Shown here piece after piece: positions 5,812 to 10,485 of a stretch of DNA of 10,485 bases (position 1 is the first letter of the stretch; the number at the start of each line of letters is the position of its first letter). A program made the position numbers and the translations under genes. This DNA is from a candidate division WWE3 bacterium CG_4_9_14_3_um_filter_43_9. Lineage in GTDB: Bacteria > Patescibacteriota > CPR3 > GCA-002780085. The stretch spans positions 225 through 10,709 of the forward strand of contig PFXB01000010.1 of NCBI GenBank assembly GCA_002791435.1, read 5' to 3'. Under the pieces are notes generated by a model, which had not been told where the DNA came from, did not search any database, and saw nothing but the letters and a program-made list of their open reading frames with translations.

Positions 5812-6015
5812 GGGACAGTTAAAGCGGCCGTAAAAGCCTCCCGTGAGGAATCAGTTGAGACCCTCATCCGGAGATTTAATAAAGAAGTCCAAAAATCAGG
5901 AATTTTAACCGAACTTAAAAAAAGAGAGTTTTACGAAAAGCCATCTGTTCAAAGGAAAAGACGTCTTTCTCAAAAAAGAAAAAAAATTGAAAAATTCAAA
6001 AAATACGATCAATAA
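5809..6015 (+). CDS. rpsU: 30S ribosomal protein S21
   Basis: Small basic protein of the 30S platform near the anti-Shine-Dalgarno end of 16S rRNA, involved in initiation in other bacteria. At 68 aa it fits the family. The pattern is clear: ESVETLIRRFNKEVQKSGILTELKKREFYEKPS followed by a very basic tail (QRKRRLSQKRKKIEKFKK). Residues 1-13 replace the usual short MSxVxVxxGE beginning with GTVKAAVKASREE. It has its own predicted promoter and strong binding site and heads a set with the YqeY-family gene and ybeY; rpsU next to yqeY is a common arrangement in bacteria. The gap to the next gene is 87 nt, containing only a short GTCC/GGAC hairpin (6021-6033) without a T run. Confidence 0.93.
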   Translation: MGTVKAAVKASREESVETLIRRFNKEVQKSGILTELKKREFYEKPSVQRKRRLSQKRKKIEKFKKYDQ

Positions 6016-6102
6016 AGAAAGTCCTCCGCGGACCGCAAATCCATAATTTCATGTTTCTGATGGGTTAGACCAGGGTGAATTCAAATTGATAGAGAAAACG
6101 GG

Positions 6103-6543
6103 ATGCTAATTGAAAAAATCCAAACAGACTTAAAATCTTTCTTGAAAAATCACCAGACTGCCGAAGTTGTGACTTTGCGTTTTCTTTTGGCTGATTGCCA
6201 AAATGTGAAGATTGACAAAAGAAGAGAGCTTTCTGATGAAGAGACAATCGAAATTATCCAAAGGCAGATCAAAAGCCACTCTGACTCAATTACCGCCTTT
6301 GAAAAGGGCGGACGGCCCGACTTAGTCGCAAAGGAAAAGCGGGAGGCAGAAATTTTACAAAATTATTTACCTCGGCAATTGACCGACGAAGAAATAAGCG
6401 GATTGATTAAAGAAACACTACAAGAAGTTGGAATTTCAGACAAGAAAGAGATGGGAAAGGTGATGGGGGCAATTTCCCCAAAACTAAAGGGTAGAGCCGA
6501 CAAAGGTCGCGTTGCCAGGTTGCTTTCCAAGATTTTAGAGTAA
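6103..6543 (+). CDS. YqeY/GatB-tail family protein
   Basis: A 146-aa member of the YqeY family, whose C-terminal part resembles the tRNA-binding tail of the GatB amidotransferase subunit. Its exact function is not established. Typical segments are IQTDLKSFLKNHQTAEVVTLRFLLADCQN at the N terminus, the central helices with EETIEIIQRQIKSHSDSITAFEKGGRPDLVAKEKREAEILQNYLPRQL, and the small C-terminal helical domain with MGKVMGAISPKLKGRADKGRVARLL. The length is right for the family. The start has only a weak AGAG 8 nt upstream. The stop is one base before ybeY, so the two are co-translated. A role linked to tRNA or the ribosome is suggested by the neighbours only. Confidence 0.92.
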   Translation: MLIEKIQTDLKSFLKNHQTAEVVTLRFLLADCQNVKIDKRRELSDEETIEIIQRQIKSHSDSITAFEKGGRPDLVAKEKREAEILQNYLPRQLTDEEISGLIKETLQEVGISDKKEMGKVMGAISPKLKGRADKGRVARLLSKILE

Positions 6544-6544
6544 A

Positions 6545-6925
6545 ATGATTCCCAAAGACACCAAGAAGATCAATCTCAGTTTTGCGGTTTTCAACGACCG
6601 AAAAATGAAGTCTTTAAACCAACAATATTTTAAGAGAAAAAATCCAACCGACGTTATTGCCTTTAATTTAAACGAAAAAGTAGATCCTCAGACTTATCTT
6701 TTGGGAGAGCTGGTTATCTCTTATCCTCAGCTAAAAAGACAAGCTAAAAAATATCAGGTTTCAGTGGCTGAAGAATTGGCTCGCGTTGTCGCCCATGGAG
6801 TGTTGCATCTTATGGGATATGGGGATGAGACTGTGCGGCAAAGGAAAGATATGACTATCATCGAAGATCAGGTGATAGAAAGGCTGAAAAAGGACCCAGA
6901 CGGCACGATAAAAAAATTACCCTAG
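6545..6925 (+). CDS. ybeY: Endoribonuclease YbeY (16S rRNA maturation)
   Basis: YbeY is a zinc-dependent endoribonuclease for 16S rRNA 3'-end maturation and ribosome quality control. The 126-aa chain has the expected order: LNQQYFKRKNPTDVIAFNL (the substrate-face NPTDVLSFP-like motif), LGELVISYPQ (LGDIVIS-like), and the metal motif HGVLHLMGYGDE. The usual motif is HGxLHLxGYDH with three histidines; here the first two are kept and the third is replaced by Asp, followed by a stretch (RQRKDMTIIED) like the ending of Bacteroidetes-type YbeY, where an Asp in this place is, as I recall, normal. The N terminus is short and lacks some of the first strand. It begins one base after the upstream gene with a weak GAG, consistent with translational coupling. 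Confidence 0.93.
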   Translation: MIPKDTKKINLSFAVFNDRKMKSLNQQYFKRKNPTDVIAFNLNEKVDPQTYLLGELVISYPQLKRQAKKYQVSVAEELARVVAHGVLHLMGYGDETVRQRKDMTIIEDQVIERLKKDPDGTIKKLP

Positions 6926-6964
6926 TCGGGTATAAAAAATGGTTTTCAATACCCCCCCTGGGTA
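6918..6964 (+). promoter_or_regulatory. Chain of mutually exclusive short hairpins after ybeY
   Basis: Four complementary blocks follow each other: TACCC (6918-6922), GGGTAT (6928-6933), ATACCC (6949-6954) and GGGTA (6960-6964). Block 2 can pair with block 1 or block 3, and block 3 with block 2 or block 4. The 2-3 hairpin is the longest. No T run follows, so a classical terminator is not supported; the arrangement is like an attenuator in form only. Confidence 0.3.
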
Positions 6965-6980
6965 GGTGCTTTCAAAGGTC

Positions 6981-7004
6981 AAAATTCAAAAGTAAAAATT
7001 CAAA
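6981..7004. repeat. Short direct repeat AAAATTCAAA
   Basis: AAAATTCAAA occurs at 6981-6990 and again at 6995-7004, with a period of 14 bp. It lies in the ybeY-dnaX spacer just ahead of dispersed repeat copy B. It may be remnant repeat material; no function is evident. Confidence 0.45.
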
Positions 7005-7025
7005 GCGGTAGTTCTCGACTTACGC

Positions 7026-7081
7026 TCGAACAATAATTTTATTCTTCGACTGAAGCGGAGCGAAATGGAGAAGTACAACTA
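7026..7081. repeat. Dispersed repeat, copy B (upstream of dnaX)
   Basis: Shares TCGAACAATAATT (7026-7038), CTTCGACT (7044-7051) and ATGGAGAAGTACAACTA (7065-7081) with copy A at 5578-5663. The middle part here is GAAGCGGAGCGAA instead of the longer palindrome-bearing stretch of copy A. It ends 14 bp before the dnaX ATG, so it forms most of the dnaX leader. I found only a weak promoter candidate within it (TCGACT, 17 bp, TTTATT at 7015-7043). Confidence 0.8.
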
Positions 7082-7095
7082 TTCTGGAGACCAGT

Positions 7096-8730
7096 ATGAG
7101 TCAGGTTTTATACCGAAAATATCGACCGCAAATCCTTGATGAACTTATCGGACAACCGCATATTACCCAAACTTTAAAAAACGCCTTCGCTCAAAATTTA
7201 TTTGCCCAGGCCTATTTTTTGACAGGGCCTAAGGGAACCGGGAAAACTTCGACCGCCAGAATTATTGCCAAAGCGGCTAATTGCACATCCAAGGCTAAAA
7301 TTAAACCTTGCGGAAAGTGTGATAATTGCCATGAGATCAGCGAAGGAAGCGCCTTAGATTTAATCGAAATTGACGCCGCCTCCAACCGCGGGATTGAGGA
7401 AATCCGCGATTTGAGAGAAAAGGTTAATTTTTTACCGGTTGCGGGTCGGTTTAAAGTTTATATCATAGATGAAGTTCATATGTTGACCCCGGAAGCCTTT
7501 AACGCGCTCTTAAAAACCTTGGAAGAACCGCCCTCGCACATCATTTTTATTTTATGTACCACCGAGCCGCAGAAGGTGCCGCAAACCATTATTTCGCGCT
7601 GCCAACGCTTTGATTTTAAAAGAGCCACCATTGCCGATTTAATTTTGCGCCTCAAACAGATTGCTAAAAGCGAAAAGCTTGAGATTGCGGATGAAGCCTT
7701 GCGTTTGATCGCCCAGAATGCCAGCGGCGGCTTTCGCGATGCCGAGACGTTGCTCGATCAAGTGATTGCCCATGTTAAAGATGGTAAAAACCAAAAGGTG
7801 GAATTGGAGAAAATACAGGAAATTTTGGGAGTAACCGATGACCAGGCTTTAAGTCAATTGGTGGATTACCTGGTGGCCAGAGATACTCGTTTGGCAATTC
7901 TGCATCTTAACAAGATTTCCGATTTGGGTTTTAACATGCTTCAGTTTACCCGGAACTTACTAGAATATTTAAGAGCGTTGCTTTTGATTGCCAATAATGT
8001 AGGCGAGGATTTAGTAGAAGTTACCGCTGAGCAGTATGACGTTATGCAGCGTCAGGCTGAAAATTTAGACCATCAATTTTTGGTTAAGATAATTGAAGCT
8101 TTTTCGGAGGCAGAAAACGATCTTAAAAATGTTCAGATTGCACAGCTTCCGCTTGAACTAGCCGCTATCAAAATAACTCAAACCCAAACTTCGCCCACCT
8201 CCTCAGACGAGGGCTTTTCTCCAAAAAGCAGCGAGACAAGCGGTCGCCACCCGAAAGAGGAGGCCAAAGGTAATCTGGCCGACATTAAAGGTCAAAACCA
8301 ATCCTCTCGTGCGCAGATGGTCAAAAACGTTGCGGCAACCGACAAGCCAATTCAAAAATTGCAGTCAGAAGCAGCAAAATCTTACCAATACCAAAAAATC
8401 ATGGATCTGGCTGAGGTAGTCAACAAATGGCCGGAAGTTTTAAGAGCGGTCAAGTCGCATAATCATTCCATCGAGGCTTGTCTGAAGGCCACCAGGCCCA
8501 AAGCCATTGAAAATAATTTTTTAATCTTGGAAGTTTTCTACCCTTTCCATAAAGAAAGAATTGAAGATAAAAAACATCGGGACATTATCGAAAGCGTTTT
8601 CGCCGAAACATTTAAGGTTAAATTGTATCTTAAATGCGAGCTTTCCGCCAAAGAAAAAGCGAAAGACGAAAAAACTCAAGGCATGATAAAAACCGCCCAA
8701 GAGATACTCAATGGTAAAATGATAGAGTAA
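7096..8730 (+). CDS. dnaX: DNA polymerase III clamp loader subunit tau/gamma
   Basis: DnaX is the AAA+ ATPase of the clamp loader that places the sliding clamp on DNA and bridges polymerase and helicase. The N-terminal module is complete: Walker A GPKGTGKTS (44-52), zinc cysteines at 63, 72, 75 and 78, Walker B IIDEVHML (123-130), sensor 1 in CTTEPQKVP (154-162), arginine finger in ISRCQRF (Arg 168) and sensor 2 at GGFRDAE (Arg 214). The domain III helices follow to about residue 358. After that comes a low-complexity Ser/Thr/Lys/Glu-rich linker (about 359-430) and a C-terminal domain with VVNKWPEVLRAVKSHNHSIEACLK and YPFHKERIEDKKHRDIIE, similar to tau-type C termini. At 544 aa it is a mid-length DnaX. 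GGAG 6 nt upstream supports the ATG. I saw no slippery heptamer in frame for a gamma-making frameshift. Confidence 0.96.
   Translation: MSQVLYRKYRPQILDELIGQPHITQTLKNAFAQNLFAQAYFLTGPKGTGKTSTARIIAKAANCTSKAKIKPCGKCDNCHEISEGSALDLIEIDAASNRGIEEIRDLREKVNFLPVAGRFKVYIIDEVHMLTPEAFNALLKTLEEPPSHIIFILCTTEPQKVPQTIISRCQRFDFKRATIADLILRLKQIAKSEKLEIADEALRLIAQNASGGFRDAETLLDQVIAHVKDGKNQKVELEKIQEILGVTDDQALSQLVDYLVARDTRLAILHLNKISDLGFNMLQFTRNLLEYLRALLLIANNVGEDLVEVTAEQYDVMQRQAENLDHQFLVKIIEAFSEAENDLKNVQIAQLPLELAAIKITQTQTSPTSSDEGFSPKSSETSGRHPKEEAKGNLADIKGQNQSSRAQMVKNVAATDKPIQKLQSEAAKSYQYQKIMDLAEVVNKWPEVLRAVKSHNHSIEACLKATRPKAIENNFLILEVFYPFHKERIEDKKHRDIIESVFAETFKVKLYLKCELSAKEKAKDEKTQGMIKTAQEILNGKMIE
8198..8263 (+). repeat. 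Inverted repeat within the dnaX linker
   Basis: CCTCCTC (8198-8204) and GAGGAGG (8257-8263) flank a 52-bp segment that itself contains a hairpin GCTTTT-N5-AAAAGC (8213-8229). It corresponds to the non-conserved Ser/Thr-rich linker of DnaX and stays in frame. It may be a small inserted element or only low-complexity sequence. Confidence 0.35.
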
Positions 8731-8743
8731 AGGAGGATTAAGC

Positions 8744-9013
8744 ATGTTTAATAAAGTCAAAGAGCTTTACGAGATGCAAAAACAGGCTAAGCAACTTCAG
8801 GATATGTTGTCCAAAGAATCGGTCATAGTACAAAAGGGAAAGGTCAAAATCAAGATTCGGGGAGATCAAAAAATCGAGTGGGTCGAGATTGATGGAGAGC
8901 AGGACAGAAATTTGACGGATGCTGTAAACGACGCTATTAAAGAATCACAGAAGTTGGCTGCCAAAAAAATGCGGGGGCAAATGGGTGACTTTAAAATCCC
9001 GGGGTTTTCTTAA
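8744..9013 (+). CDS. ybaB: Nucleoid-associated protein, YbaB/EbfC family
   Basis: A small DNA-binding protein of 89 aa, slightly shorter than the usual ~100. YbaB/EbfC proteins form dimers with a tweezer-like shape and bind DNA broadly. Visible features are the N-terminal helix rich in Gln and Lys (ELYEMQKQAKQLQDML), the central strands with GKVKIKIRGDQKIEWVEID, and the C-terminal helix DAVNDAIKESQKLAAKKM, ending in GDFKIPGF. A strong AGGAGG (8731-8736) sits 7 nt before the ATG and directly after the dnaX stop. The dnaX-ybaB pair is conserved in most bacteria, where recR usually follows; here the next gene is a kinase after a 351-bp spacer. Confidence 0.93.
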   Translation: MFNKVKELYEMQKQAKQLQDMLSKESVIVQKGKVKIKIRGDQKIEWVEIDGEQDRNLTDAVNDAIKESQKLAAKKMRGQMGDFKIPGFS

Positions 9014-9087
9014 ACCATAGTTAACTCAAAGCGAAATGTCACTCCATGGGTCGGGTCCTGCCGCAAGTTTCCCTCCCGTCAATGCTC

Positions 9088-9103
9088 TCCGCCAGCTGGC
9101 GGA
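9088..9103. repeat. 16-bp palindrome TCCGCCAGCTGGCGGA, copy 2
   Basis: Identical over all 16 bases to the copy at 3754-3769. Flanking sequence is unrelated (CTC before, TGC after), so the palindrome itself is the repeated unit. Confidence 0.85.
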
Positions 9104-9116
9104 TGCGCGTTGTCGG

Positions 9117-9133
9117 TCCGCCGAATCGGCGGA
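9117..9133. repeat. Palindrome variant TCCGCCGA-A-TCGGCGGA
   Basis: Arms of 8 bp with a single-base centre. It shares the outer TCCGCC/GGCGGA with the 16-bp palindrome 13 bp upstream but has a different core. The pair looks like two members of one palindrome family side by side. Confidence 0.75.
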
Positions 9134-9185
9134 TGATGTGAGGATTCCGTTGGGATTTAGTAATTAGTAGATAGGGGAAGAAAAT

Positions 9186-9289
9186 CCTTCTCCTCTGAGG
9201 AGAAGGAGAGCCCCGCCATGGCGGGGCGAGGATGAGGTTAGAAAGGTTTCAAAAAGACCTCACCCTAACCCTCTCCTTTCAGGAGAGGG
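9186..9289. repeat. Composite MITE-like inverted repeat
   Basis: Three perfect hairpins line up: CCTTCTCCTC-T-GAGGAGAAGG (9186-9206), GCCCCGCCA/TGGCGGGGC (9210-9227) and CCCTCTCCT-TTC-AGGAGAGGG (9269-9289). The left part ending GGATGAGGT and the right part beginning ACCTCACCC are also inverted copies of each other, so the whole forms a large imperfect inverted repeat with hairpins at both ends. This matches the general architecture of REP/BIME or MITE elements. It has no coding capacity. The GCCCCGCCATGGCGGGGC palindrome appears only on the left arm, so it may be a later insertion. Confidence 0.7.
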
Positions 9290-9308
9290 AAAAGGGAAAG
9301 TAGATATT

Positions 9309-9329
9309 TTACAAGAGGAGACCTTGTAA
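9309..9329 (+). promoter_or_regulatory. Hairpin with an AGGAG loop upstream of the kinase
   Basis: TTACAAG (9309-9315) and CTTGTAA (9323-9329) form a perfect 7-bp stem around the loop AGGAGAC. The loop is the best Shine-Dalgarno-like sequence near the kinase gene but lies about 44 nt before its ATG, too far for direct use. It may be chance, a leader structure, or the edge of the repeat. Confidence 0.3.
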
Positions 9330-9364
9330 GAATTAAGATTAAAAAATAAAAAAGTAAAAATCAG

Positions 9365-10485
9365 ATGAGCGTTATTATAACCGGTTCGCTAGCCTTCGAC
9401 CATATTATGAACTTTAAGGGCAATTTTGCTGACTATATTTTGCCCGAAAAAACCCACCAGATAAATCTTTCCTTTGCGGTTGAGACTTTGCGCAAGGAAA
9501 GAGGGGGCTGTGCCGGCAACATTGCCTACAATTTATCTTTGTTGGACGAAAAACCGATTATTTTAGCCACCGCCGGCGAGGACTTTTCCGAATATAAAAA
9601 GTGGCTGGAAAGCAAGAGAATAGACACCCGTTTTATTAGATTGATTCATGGCGAAATGACGGCTTTGGGTTTCGGGATAACTGATGCGGCCGATAACCAG
9701 ATCTGGGGATTTTATCCCGGGGCAATGAATTTTGCCAAAGACTTGTCTCTGAATGACATTTTTACGAAGGAAGAGTCAAAAGATAACTTGGTAAAGTCTT
9801 CCTCGGGGTTTGGTTTACCACGATTCGGAGCTTCCCGTTTTGGGGGAGCAAAACCTTCCTCTTTTGCGAATTCAGCTTTCAAAAATGAAACTCCACCAGC
9901 TAAAACTAGTGGCATCTTCTCCTCGGAGGAGGATAAAGAAGAGGAAGAACAAGAGTATAAGCCACCGACTTTAAACAGAGAAGAAATAAAATTACTTATG
10001 ATTGCTCCCGGGAACCCTCAGGCGATGATGCGGTTTGCCTTTGAGGCTAAGGCTTTGCACCTTCCCTATATTTTCGATCCGGGAATGCAGATACCGCAAT
10101 TTAACAGGGATAACCTATTGAAAGCCATTGACGGAGCCAAGGTGTTAATCGGCAATGATTATGAGATTGCTTTGATCGAGGAAATGTTGAATGCCAAAAA
10201 GGAACATCTTATAAGGTTGGTCGAATATCTAATTATTACTCAAGGCGGGAAAGGTTCGCTCATTTTCAAAGAGGATAAAGGAGTCGAAATTCCGCCGGTT
10301 ATTCCTAAAAGCGTTATCGATCCGACCGGAGCCGGTGATGCTTACCGGGCGGGAATTATATACGGACTTCTAAACAAAATGCCGGTTGAAAAAATGGGGA
10401 GAATAGGCAGTCTTTTGGCCACCTATACGGTGGAAAAATACGGAACCACGACCCATGAGTTCAAGATCATTGAGTTCAAAAAGCG
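9365..10485 (+). CDS. PfkB-family carbohydrate/adenosine kinase, 3' end beyond window
   Basis: Ribokinase/adenosine-kinase superfamily enzyme, which phosphorylates a sugar or nucleoside with ATP. The reading frame is open from the ATG to the window end (373 codons). GSLAFDHIMNF opens the protein, GGCAGN (47-52) is the substrate-binding signature, FYPGAMNFA and APGNPQAMM follow, then FDPGMQIPQF, GNDYE, and the catalytic DPTGAGD (319-325; Asp 325 would be the base). The LATYTVEKYGT segment near the end shows that only a short tail is missing. It most resembles the group annotated as adenosine-kinase-like; the substrate is not certain. Family members are near 310 aa; the excess comes from an in-frame insertion at about residues 133-207. 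No clear Shine-Dalgarno precedes the ATG (A-rich sequence instead); upstream stops in this frame make it the first good start. Confidence 0.9.
   Translation, partial: MSVIITGSLAFDHIMNFKGNFADYILPEKTHQINLSFAVETLRKERGGCAGNIAYNLSLLDEKPIILATAGEDFSEYKKWLESKRIDTRFIRLIHGEMTALGFGITDAADNQIWGFYPGAMNFAKDLSLNDIFTKEESKDNLVKSSSGFGLPRFGASRFGGAKPSSFANSAFKNETPPAKTSGIFSSEEDKEEEEQEYKPPTLNREEIKLLMIAPGNPQAMMRFAFEAKALHLPYIFDPGMQIPQFNRDNLLKAIDGAKVLIGNDYEIALIEEMLNAKKEHLIRLVEYLIITQGGKGSLIFKEDKGVEIPPVIPKSVIDPTGAGDAYRAGIIYGLLNKMPVEKMGRIGSLLATYTVEKYGTTTHEFKIIEFKK
9761..9985. repeat. In-frame, hairpin-rich insertion within the kinase gene
   Basis: Between SLNDI and the conserved strand KLLMIAPGNP lie about 75 codons not expected in this family. 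The encoded stretch is low in hydrophobic core residues (SSSGFGLPRFGASRFGGAK, then an acidic run SSEEDKEEEEQE). At the DNA level it is packed with inverted repeats: TGGTAAA/TTTACCA (9789-9820), GCTTCCC/GGGGAGC (9830-9849, one G-U), TTTC/GAAA (9877-9890), CCACCAG/CTAGTGG (9893-9912, one mismatch) and CTCCTC-G-GAGGAG (9919-9931). The reverse strand is also open here for 67 codons. The true borders are uncertain; the repeat-like core is about 9785-9935. It appears to be a palindromic element carried in frame at a surface loop. Confidence 0.6.

Larger units (their letters stand above)
9014..9180. other. Structured GC-rich spacer without a gene
   Basis: This is the first half of the 351-bp spacer between ybaB and the kinase. 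No ORF is convincing. It holds two palindromes (9088-9103 and 9117-9133), and the first can be extended by pairing CAATGC (9080-9085) with GCGTTG (9107-9112) through one G-U pair. The region is GC-richer than other spacers. It might be a structured RNA, but I recognise no family. The search for an SRP RNA core (GGAAGCAGCC-like loop) on both strands was negative. Confidence 0.4.

Noticed and set aside
6021..6033. Hairpin GTCC/GGAC after rpsU as a terminator
   Set aside because: Only four base pairs and no T run; the adjacent yqeY-type gene is likely co-transcribed.
8213..8235. Programmed -1 frameshift site in dnaX (CAAAAAGC with a hairpin)
   Set aside because: In frame the codons are CCA AAA AGC, which does not form an X XXY YYZ slippery heptamer, and the hairpin lies upstream of or over the A run, not after it.
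9014..9180. Possible SRP RNA near dnaX, suggested by GGTCGGGTCC and the common neighbourhood of scRNA and dnaX in Firmicutes
   Set aside because: The diagnostic GGAA tetraloop with the GAAGCAGCC strand is missing on both strands, and the rest does not fold into the expected rod.
9712..9915. Reverse-strand ORF of 67 aa beginning MPLVLAGGVSF
   Set aside because: It lies wholly within the kinase gene on the opposite strand, has no binding site, and is best explained by the repeat-like insertion being open on both strands.
1..10485. CRISPR array, tRNA/rRNA genes, phage or defence genes
   Set aside because: No regularly spaced repeats, no T-loop-like GGTTCGAATCC in a cloverleaf context, and no such protein motifs were found in either strand.

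Overview
The window reads as a piece of chromosome from a small-genome bacterium, most likely a member of the Candidate Phyla Radiation (Patescibacteria), perhaps Microgenomates. The taxon is inferred, not shown. The reasons are a very short EF-Ts (153 aa), a ribosomal S2-EF-Ts-RRF cluster without its usual UMP-kinase gene, absence of the lipid and isoprenoid genes that normally sit between frr and rseP, a YbeY with a changed metal motif, and intergenic spaces filled with short palindromes and dispersed repeats. TGA is used as a stop (rpsB, proS), which argues against the recoded code of Gracilibacteria/Absconditabacteria. All supported genes lie on the + strand and nearly all are housekeeping genes.

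Layout. (1) 62-3082: rpsB, tsf, frr and rseP, tightly packed (4-nt overlap, then 1-nt and 3-nt gaps), clearly one operon for translation plus a site-2 membrane protease. (2) 3083-3260: a 178-bp repeat-rich spacer. (3) 3261-3734: a cytidylyltransferase-fold enzyme of the RfaE/HldE C-terminal type. (4) 3735-3846: a spacer with a 16-bp palindrome and a good promoter for proS. (5) 3847-5547: proS, bacterial type with editing domain. (6) 5548-5808: a spacer with a dispersed repeat (copy A), a nested palindrome and a good promoter for rpsU. (7) 5809-6925: rpsU, a YqeY-family gene and ybeY, a small translation and RNA-maturation group. (8) 6926-7095: a spacer with competing short hairpins and copy B of the same dispersed repeat. 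(9) 7096-9013: dnaX and ybaB, the classical pair for the clamp loader and a nucleoid-associated protein; recR does not follow. (10) 9014-9364: a 351-bp spacer with palindromes and a composite MITE-like inverted repeat. (11) 9365-10485: a PfkB-family (adenosine/ribokinase-like) kinase cut by the window end, carrying an unusual in-frame insertion of about 75 codons.

The genes together describe the core of translation (S2, S21, EF-Ts, RRF, ProRS, YbeY), replication (DnaX, YbaB), membrane proteolysis (RseP) and two metabolic enzymes. I did not find a defence system, CRISPR array, phage, conjugative element, tRNA or rRNA. The parts most worth a second look are the repeats: a structured element that appears to have entered the kinase gene in frame, a dispersed repeat found just upstream of both rpsU and dnaX, a recurrent TCCGCC...GGCGGA palindrome family, and a composite inverted repeat downstream of ybaB.
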